Shown piece by piece: positions 55,905 to 64,000 of a DNA stretch of 64,000 nt. This stretch comes from Margaritifera margaritifera (Eukaryota; Mollusca; Bivalvia; Unionida; Margaritiferidae), in assembly GCA_029931535.1 (NCBI GenBank), contig JAQPZY010001178.1, positions 1,114,501 through 1,178,500 of the forward strand, given 5' to 3'. Made by a program: the position numbers and the translations under genes. Within the stretch, counting starts at the first letter, position 1, and every line of letters starts with the position of its first letter. The notes below the pieces were generated by a model, which did not search any database, had not been told where the DNA came from, and worked only from the letters and a program-made list of their open reading frames with translations.

Positions 55905-56150
55905 ATACACAAATGTTTTTTTACATTTTGCGTTTAATTCTTTAGACATTTTGTGTCGACCAGAAGTTTTGTTTTTTGCGGTAGAGATTACGACATTTTG
56001 CGTTAATCGAGATGAAAATGTTGTAGCAATCTGCGTTGAATTTGTTTGACATTTTGCGTTTATTATGGCACCCTGCGTCAATGTTGTGACATTTTGCATT
56101 AGTATGACATTTTGCGTTGTTGTATCAAAATGTGGCGCCACACAGCTGTC
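55905..56150 (-). repeat. Dispersed repeat rich in GACATTTTGCGT, copy 2 (inverted)
   Basis: It is the reverse complement of the block at 26,500-26,730: TTGTATCAAAATGTGGCGCC at one end and repeated GACATTTTGCGTT motifs. Confidence 0.7.
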
Positions 56151-56271
56151 GCTGAATTTTCAATGTGGCAGAGAACTTCCATTTCAGACTTGCGTGTTTA
56201 GTTCCTTGAAATGAATACAATGTTTTCACTTTCAAATGTACAAAAGGAACATGATCGTAAAGATATTTATA

Positions 56272-56600
56272 GAATCTGACTGTACAGTTTATGACAGTAC
56301 TCCTAAAGAATCTGACTGTACAGTTTATGACAGTACTCCTGACTGTACAGTTTATGACATTACTCCTAAAGAATCTGACTGTACAGTTTATGACATTACT
56401 CCTAAAGAATCTGACTGTACAGTTTATGACAGTACTCCTGACTGTACAGTTTATGACATTACTCCTAAAGAATCTGACTGTACAGTTTATGACAGTACTC
56501 CTGACTGTACAGTTTATGACAGTACTCCTAAAGAATCTGACTGTACAGTTTATGACAGTACTCCTGACTATACAGTTTATGAAAGTACTCCTAAAGAAAA
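56272..56600. repeat. Alternating 27/36-bp minisatellite
   Basis: Units CTGACTGTACAGTTTATGAC plus AGTACTCCT occur with or without a nine-base AAAGAATCT insert. Both lengths are multiples of three, so a 125-codon frame stays open. It is most likely repeat-driven. Confidence 0.85.
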
Positions 56601-56609
56601 ACGAAAACT

Positions 56610-57119
56610 TTAATGGAAGAATAGCAAGAATGGTATGGTTTCCGAAGGGTTAGAGGACACACTTCTACAAGTAGGCACATTAAGTGTTTGTTTGGGGAGT
56701 ATCAAGTTATTAACGGACTTACAACCATCACAAGGATAGAGGAATCCATCGTTTACGTGAAACAGAGAAGACAACGGGTTTTCCAACATTTTGACCTTGC
56801 CATGGTCTTCATAAGGACACAATAGAAGGCATAAAAAAAGACAGTCACAAACAAATAAAAAAAATAAAAAAACACACACACACACATCGAACAATTACAT
56901 CGTGAATTAGAGAAGGAAATTTATGCAAAGATAAAAGAGTCAAACAAAATAAAGAGGAAACACGGCATGTGCCCTTGAGATGAGCTCTCGATATATGGAA
57001 GCGCATAACCCCATGATTCCATGGCTCCAACCAACGACATGATCTAAGGTCAGGAATACTACTGGGAGAACTGGAATATAAAATGTTTTTATATTCTAAA
57101 TACATATAGTGTAAACTGA
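56610..57119. other. Non-coding host DNA
   Basis: No gene recognised. Confidence 0.4.
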
Positions 57120-57418
57120 ATAAAGAACTATTGCAATACATTTACACTGAGTCAAGAACTATTGAAATACATTTACATTGAGTCAAGAACTATTGGAATA
57201 CATTTACATTGAGTCAACAACTATTGCAATACATTTACATTGAGTCAAGAACTATTGCAATACAGTTATATTGAGTCAAGAACTATTGCAATACATTTAC
57301 ATTGAGTCAAGAACTATTGCAATACATTTACATTGAGTCAAGAACTATTGCAATACATTTACATTGAGTCAAGAACTATTGCAATACATTTACATTGAGT
57401 CAAGAACTATTGCAATAT
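57120..57418. repeat. 31-bp minisatellite, about nine units
   Basis: Units read GAACTATTGCAATACATTTA and CATTGAGTCAA with few substitutions. Confidence 0.9.
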
Positions 57419-57879
57419 AAGTTATGGCCCCAATGGATCCATCAAGGACATAGCCCATGTGTTGGAGTGGCACACCGTGACAGGTATGTGCTGATGCTAT
57501 ATTCAAAATATGCATTAAATTGGGTAAGACTTTACTGAAATAAACTCATGAAAAAATAATTAAAAAGTGTCCAACATCCTGACTCCATGGACCCCAATTA
57601 GAAACATAACCCAGCTGCAACTATAAAATCTCAAAGTTATTTAAATATTAGAATAAATTGTTTTAAAAAAATAACCACATAAAAAGTGTTCTTATTCTTA
57701 ACCCCCATTGTCCCATATAGGGACTACCCTTAGGGGCAAACAGCAGTTTAAGGCGAATGGGAGGTTTGGAGAATCATACAATATTCTAAAATTGATATGA
57801 ATTGAATAAGTGTTTAATAAACCATAAGAGATGGAATCAAAACATTAATAACAACAGAATGTCATGCATATAAACCCCA

Positions 57880-58690
57880 TGGCCCCAGCCAGGGACTTGA
57901 CCCAGGTTAGAAGTGATAAGGGAAGGAGTGTAATTGTGTGATATTATATTTTTATATGAAATGAAATGGGTAAAGGAGCTTCTGAACTATAAGCGATAAA
58001 AAACCTTAAGACAAACTTTAACTGAAAACTGTTCAGCATATTCTTCTTTAGTCCATGACCCCAATCAGGGATAGAACCAAAGATCATGCATATTGACTTT
58101 TTGACTCCATGGCCCCAATCAGGGACAGAACCAAAGGACATGCATAATGACTTCTTGACTCCATGGCCGCAATCAGGGACAGAACCAAAGGACATGCATA
58201 TTGACTTCTTGACTACATGGCCCCAATCAGGGACAGAACCAAAGGACATGCATGTTGATTTCTTGACCACATGGCCCCAATCAGGGACTGAACCAAAGGA
58301 CATGCATGTTGACTTCTTGACTCCATGGCCCCAACCAGGGATAGAACCAAATGACACGCATAATTTACTTCTGACGACATGGCCACAATCAAGGACTGAA
58401 CCAAAAGAACATGCATATTGACTTCTTGACTACATGGCCTCAATCAGGGACTGAACCAAAAGAACATGCATATTGACTTCTTGACTCCAGGCCCCATATC
58501 AAGGACAGAACCAAAAGAACATGCATATTGACTTCTTGACTCCATGGCCCCAATCAAGGACTGAACCAAAAGAACATGCATATTGACTTCTTGAGTACAT
58601 GGCCCTAGTCAAGGACAGAACCAAAAGAACATGCATATTGACTTCTTGACTCCAGGCCCCAATCAAGGACTGAACCAAAGGACAAAAGTA
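57880..58690. repeat. ~54-57-bp minisatellite, about thirteen units
   Basis: Units contain CATGCATATTGACTTCTTGA, CATGGCCCCAATCAGGGA and AGAACCAAA. Weaker related phrases extend to 57,420 and 59,100, so the whole stretch may be an old array. Confidence 0.85.
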
Positions 58691-59563
58691 GTAAAATCCA
58701 TACGAAGTATGTGATGATGGTACATTCGAAACATAAAGTGTTTTGCTTAAAGAGTTATGAAAATATAAGTTAAGATTTTTTTATATTTTTTTTTACCCAA
58801 AATGTGTCCTTAATTTAACTCTGGATCAAGTTGTCCCACACATTGGCATAACCCAGGGACATAACCCAGGGACAGAAGGGGTGCAGAGAGAAGACGTTAA
58901 TGTGATGATATTATATATAAGATATTATATTCCAAATATTAAGTGAATCGAGTAAAGAGTTATGGAAAATATGTTATGAAAATAAAAATAAACAGTTTTA
59001 AAAAAATGTAACCAGATACATTACCCAAAATTTGCTCACAATGTTATTCTTGGTACCATGACCTCACCTGGGAACATAAGTCGGGGACAGGAGTGGTACT
59101 GAGTTTAGGGAGTATATGATGATATTATATTCCAAATAAGAAGTGAAAAGGGGTAATGAGTTACTGAGATTAAATGCTGAAAAAAGCTTTAACCAAAGCT
59201 GTCCACAGACACGCCAACACCCCCAAACAACTACACACGGACAATACAAACTATAGATGACCGCGGCTCGGAGTATACAGACTAAGAGAGAATCAACTAC
59301 ATTTCTAAAAGTCTGCTACAGTTACTAGGTATTTACAATAAGAAGGCAAGTCCAACCGAAATAGGTTCTAAACCAGAATTGCTAAGAAGTGCCTTGTATG
59401 CATGCGTGTATGTTTGTATGAACATACGTAGGTATATCTGTATGTATGTATGCGCATATAAAAACTGGTCCTCCACTTAATTTGGCGGTACACTTCAAAA
59501 TCTAGCAACTTTATGACTTCTCAGTTTCCTCCAAGGACACTGAATGCATGTGTGTATTATAGG

Positions 59564-59680
59564 GTTTTAACGGCACGTCAGCACAATATTGACTATATAG
59601 TGCCGATTTAAAGCAAATTTATAAAAATGTAAAGATAAAATAATTGCAAAACATGTAGGAAGATAAACATTTCCAAATAA
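59564..59680 (+). repeat. Dispersed host repeat, copy B
   Basis: TTTTAACGGCACGTCAGCAC, ATATAGTGCCGATTTA and AGGAAGATAAA match copy A at 13,900-14,000 in order and orientation. Confidence 0.6.
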
Positions 59681-59789
59681 ACTTAATCAGGAGTGATAAC
59701 CACACAATTGTCAGTGATACTCATCAAACTTCATATGTTTTCGTACTTTTGATGTGTCCAAAAGAGAGAAGTAGTATAGATACAGTGGC

Positions 59790-60030
59790 GGCTCAAGGGT
59801 TCGAGGCGCCCGTGGGCATTGTTATTTAGTGGCAATCCTACCAAGGCGCCCGAGGGCAATGTTCTTTAGTGGAGCCCCTACAGAGAATAGTTTTTATGTC
59901 AGTTGTCAACTTCCACTCCCCCCCCCCATCTATGTCCCGGTTACAGCTGCAAAAAAAAGCTCCCAACGGCGCCCCCCCCCCTCGCTCTGGGGCAATTGTC
60001 CCCACCCGACCCCTCCTCGCGCCGCCACTT
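59790..60030 (+). repeat. Dispersed GC-rich host repeat, copy 2
   Basis: It has the same blocks as 27,340-27,605, ending GCGCCGCCA. Copy 2 has a small deletion after GCCCCTAC. Confidence 0.65.
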
Positions 60031-62150
60031 TATAAATATTACCTTATCAGCGCAGTATTTAATTAATTAATTAACACTATTAATTCCATTAGAGTCTTCA
60101 TCCAGCTCGTGTTAAATTCGATACTTTTAGTGACAACAGCACTAAAATAAAGAAATAAAAAATTTCTGCCGCACTGGTGCAGTATAATTTTGTGTATCAA
60201 CTAACTCGTATATGAATACGATATCCCTTTGGAATACCTCGTCGTCAGCATGACAAAACTAAAATAAAAAATACTGGCAATAAAATGACATGCAGACAGA
60301 CTAAGATATACGGTAGTTCGACAAGAAAAATCAATAAATGTTACAGGCTATTGATTTGCGCTTAGTCAAGAAGAGGTTTAGTGATGTATTACATTCAACA
60401 GACACTTTCTGGTTCATCAGCCTACTATGGAGATAGGTTACAGAGGATTTCAATATTATAGCAGGATTTTCACATTAAATTTGTAAGTGCAACACAGTAT
60501 AAGTTACTTTTGTTTATCTGCCAACAAATACGATCCTATTTTGTTGAATATTATAAAGAATTCAAGCCTAAATTATATGAGTTGATTAAGCACATATACG
60601 TTGCTTTATTACCATAGCTGAATGAAGATGAAACGACTTTAAAACTTAATATATCATTCTTGGTTATTAACATAGACAGTAATAAAACATTCAGATAACT
60701 GTAGACGTAATAAGGTTTAATGTAATTATAAGAAAAATCCACTGCATGGGCTAGACTTCCAACAGTTCTGAAAACATCTGCATTGTACACGTCATAAAGT
60801 TTAACGTCATTTTTTTGTCACATCAAGAAAATGTCACTGCATAGGCTAGACCGCGAACAGTACTGACAACAACCGTTTACCTCATAAGGTTGAGGGTCGT
60901 TATCCCTGGCCTTATCACAGCGCATGTATCATGCACAAACATATCCATATTTTGTATTAAAATTTAGGACATGGAGAAAAAAGATTACATAAAAAAACTT
61001 GGGAATTGTTTGGAGGAGCAAGGTTAGCAGCTTAGGATTAACTTGCTTTTGAATATTATGTGGACACTCTATAAAATGTATGCGGAAAGGTGGAAACTTC
61101 AGAGAAGAAAAAGGGAAGGAAGAAGCTAACTAAGGACAAAATGGCTACAATTTTAAAGAAAAACACTTGTCTAGAAAGAGACCAATGCAGTACGAGACGG
61201 TTAAAGCTGTATATATTGATGGATGGTAAATGACTTTTACTATGTCTTTTGTCTCAGACATTTGCAATGCATAAATCTAGAACAGTTGAAGAATGTAATA
61301 GTTGTTGCTAGGTTTTACCGTCTTCTTATCGCTTTCTTTTTGTAACTAAACTTTGTAAAAGTTTTGACGATGACTCTAGTTTGTAAATTGTATAGCCGAT
61401 ATCTACAAACTACGAAAAGTTTCATATAGACAGTGATCCAAGCAATGCCTTTTCCTCTTTAACTCTTATATTTGCTCTGCTATTAATTCTTGTTCGGAGA
61501 TGATGTGTCTACCTAATTACTCCGCCATTAATTCCAGGTTATCATTTATTTGTTCCAGCTCTTTATCCTGGATCTCTTGTAACATAACTAATCTGTTTAA
61601 AATTCCTTCTATTTTTCTAGATTATTAAACAAACTAATTATTTTCTATGCATTGGTAATTCGTTTGAATGTAGCTTGGGTGCATCTTCAAAATGTCATTT
61701 ATTCGTCTGGTTTAGCCAGGTTTTCTTTTACAATGTTTTTCAATTTAAACTGTTGCATATTCTCTTTTCGTGTTTTTTTGCTTGCCAATTAGTTTTGCCC
61801 AGAAGGATCACATCGCCTTTGGCGAGGAGATTCTACTTTGAAGATGCTATGCTAAATGCTTGCTGATTTCAGTGTATTGCATTTGCCTATCTGATTAGGG
61901 TGTTTGGTTTGTTGCTAGATTTTACATGTCCCTTGATGGGTGGGATCAATAGGGGAACTGTTTAGGCATATTTAAGTAGCGAAATAAAAAAGGAATTGAT
62001 TGATACTGAATGTTACTAACTGATTGCCAGAAAATGTCCTCTATTGTTACGAATAGTTACTAAATGTCACTAAATGGATATCATAAAATGTCACTAATTA
62101 AATACCACTTATTGCTACCAAAAGCAAATAAATATCTGTAATTGAATGTC
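60031..62150. other. Non-coding host DNA
   Basis: No gene recognised. Near 62,020-62,170 the phrase AATGTCACTAA recurs irregularly. Confidence 0.4.
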
Positions 62151-62184
62151 ACATAAAGTCATTAATTGATTGTCATATAATGTC

Positions 62185-62660
62185 ATAGTCATAATCGCCC
62201 AAAGCGATGTGCCGGACGACGGAGCCGTCTGTGTGTACAGCGCACACCTTCGTTGTATTTCCTGAAGAGAGAGAGGTGCATGTTGTCTAACACTCGACTG
62301 TGCTTCGCACACATGCATTCCGCATGATTACACCTCCGATGCACGTTGCCTTCGGAACGATTGAACTTAGTCCACAACATACAATGTTGATTTTATTATT
62401 TATGTATGTTCCTTAATTTCAATTACTGCTAAATGTCAAGTGAAAGCTTTGAACAAATCGTCACAGACACGCAGTGTCAGACACATCTACCGAGTTCCCT
62501 TCTTGAGACCTATCATCTGAAGATGAAGACGACGGCATAACGGCATCATAAGCTGGACAACAGTGTCCGTGCTTCGCACTTCTCACAGGCCGTGCACAGC
62601 ACATGTGCCGTAGGCACTACTTTGTTGTTCCGTAGGAACAATTACATATTCAAATTCTAC
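62185..62660. other. Palindrome-dense GC-richer island
   Basis: Many tiny hairpins: GTGCTTCGCAC, GTGCCGTAGGCAC, TTGTTCCGTAGGAACAA. The texture differs from the surrounding AT-rich DNA and resembles 30,195-30,660 inside the virus-like element. Two short minus frames (61-67 codons) are open but unrecognised. Confidence 0.45.
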
Positions 62661-63090
62661 ATACCGTAAAAGGTGTAATGGAGTTGAATTCATCCATGAG
62701 GTGTAAAACTCCTTGGACATATCATATGATTTTGGCTAATTTTGTGATAATTCTTTGTGGTTGAATGTTTGATAAATGCGTTAAAATTGTTCATGGTAAT
62801 ATTTGTCCAGCAAACAAATGCATAGCCGATTCTGCAATTGCGCGACTCGCTCCCATACCTTCATTGAACGAAATTTAAATGCCCTCATGATTGAATTAAC
62901 ATCTACGTGATTTTCGCGGCATCTCATATCTTTTTTATTGAAAATTGAGTGTCAGGATTTTACAAATTTCCTTTAAAATCACCCGACACAGTGTTGAGGG
63001 AATTATCCATAATTATTGAGAAGTCCTAACTGTTCGTTTACACAGTCTATATTAATAAATATAAATCTATAAATACAATTAAACATCTCA

Positions 63091-63138
<48 letters not shown>

Positions 63139-63299
63139 AACACACACACTGTTAGACATAAATGAAGAATATATATGTGTCTTAACACGCATCAAGAAAT
63201 ATAGGATGTTACTCAGATTGGAAAATTATACATAAAAATATACATTCAATAGTAGGTACATGTTTATATGTAGTATTCTTTAAGCTGTTATAGTTTTAA
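62661..63299. other. Non-coding host DNA with a (CT)n(CA)n tract
   Basis: A CT run followed by CA lies at 63,098-63,149. Nothing else seen. Confidence 0.45.
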
Positions 63300-63334
63300 A
63301 AAGAGTCCACGTTTTTTCGCACGTAAACGTGTTA

Positions 63335-64000
63335 TTATACAACTTTGCTAAATATTTTTTCCCAGTTTTTGTAGTATAAAACATTGTTTTCGTAACTTGT
63401 AAAATTTGGGTTTTTTTTGGCAGCACAGGGTGACCTATAAATTTGATATATTGCAATCAGAATTAAGTAATTAATTAAATCACGAAACTTGTCATTTCCA
63501 AGAAAGACATCACTTTTTGGAAATCGTAAAATTTGGTATATAATTCCTAATCCATACAATAAAGGATTTCAAATAACTTCAGTGACTGTACAATCATAAA
63601 ATAAGTGTTCAATACTTTCGACTTCTTGTATTTTTCCCCCAGGCATGGATAACATCTTGCCAAAATGTATTACTAATACATTTACTAATCTCTTTTAATG
63701 TCGTCTCCCCTAATTGTAATATCTGGATGCCTCAAAAGTTTCCTAAAAGCGGTTTTTGAACCATATTCTGCAAAAGTCCTTCTTCATTTGCAATAAGGCG
63801 TTTAATCCAAGTGATTTTCATGTATTGTATAAAAGGATGAACATGAACCAAATCTATGCCACCATCTGTCGATGGGGCTAAAAGTATATCTTTTTTACCC
63901 TTTCGATGTTACCACTCCAAATAAATTTAAAAAATAGTTTGCTCAATTCATTTTCTGTATATAATGGAGAATTAGGCAATGTTGAGAAAAATTGAATATC
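63335..64000 (-). mobile_element. LINE fragment, cut by the window edge
   Basis: On the minus strand from the edge, frames give LFFKFIWSGN, GGIDLVHVHPFIQYMKITWI and KRLIANEEG, which is the post-RT C-terminal region of L1-like or CR1-like non-LTR elements. Further frames reach about 63,335. The upstream part lies outside the window. Several stops are present. Confidence 0.65.

Noticed and set aside
56236..56613. 125-codon frame with DCTVYDSTPKES repeats
   Set aside because: Unit lengths of 27 and 36 bp keep the frame open by arithmetic; no supporting gene structure is seen.
57944..58443. Repeat-encoded frames (MSFGSVPDWGHVVKKS)
   Set aside because: They come from the ~54-bp minisatellite; frames are open on both strands.

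Overview
The window looks like intron-rich or intergenic DNA of an invertebrate, most likely a mollusc or another lophotrochozoan. It is AT-rich and full of long (TA)n, (CA)n, (GA)n, (TATG)n and (ATT)n microsatellites, minisatellites, tRNA-derived SINEs and non-LTR retrotransposon debris. I see no convincing host protein gene. The species is inferred from texture only.

The centre of the window is one integrated virus-like transposon of the Maverick/Polinton (adintovirus-like) group at 28,665-50,521 (21,857 bp). Its ends are exact: a perfect 6-bp target-site duplication GTTATT (28,659-28,664 and 50,522-50,527), and terminal inverted repeats that start AGTAGTAAGG, carry five or six copies of a ~36-bp subrepeat, and end inside a histone-like stem-loop. 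A block of minus-strand genes between 48,275 and 32,723 encodes a protein-primed type B DNA polymerase, a BIR protein, F-box-like modules, membrane proteins, an A32/FtsK-type packaging ATPase, an H1-tailed basic core protein and its short paralogue, a coiled-coil protein, a chromodomain integrase, a penton-like minor capsid protein, a pX-like protein, the hexon-like major capsid protein, a zinc protein and an adenain-like protease. Together these are a replication, integration and virion-assembly set.

The most unusual feature lies in the two arms. Five small genes (four minus, one plus) each end 13-27 nt before a 16-nt hairpin that matches the metazoan replication-dependent histone mRNA stem-loop, flanked by ACCCA and followed by a purine-rich element like the U7-binding HDE. 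Two of these signals are built into the terminal repeats. In the left arm at least three genes also share a promoter cassette (a TATA box plus GCGGACG and GTTTTCC motifs). I read this as a viral early regulon that borrows histone-type, probably poly(A)-independent and S-phase-linked, 3'-end formation.

The copy is decayed. The polymerase has about six lesions, the integrase two in-frame stops, the capsid protein one, a small arm gene one, and the protease and zinc-knuckle gene a frameshift each. The ATPase, penton, BIR, core, membrane and most arm genes are still open. Flanking DNA holds a decayed LINE (about 50,960-53,050, YADD motif visible), a second LINE fragment on the minus strand at the right edge, SINEs, a BED zinc-finger fragment, a possible MITE and many tandem repeats.
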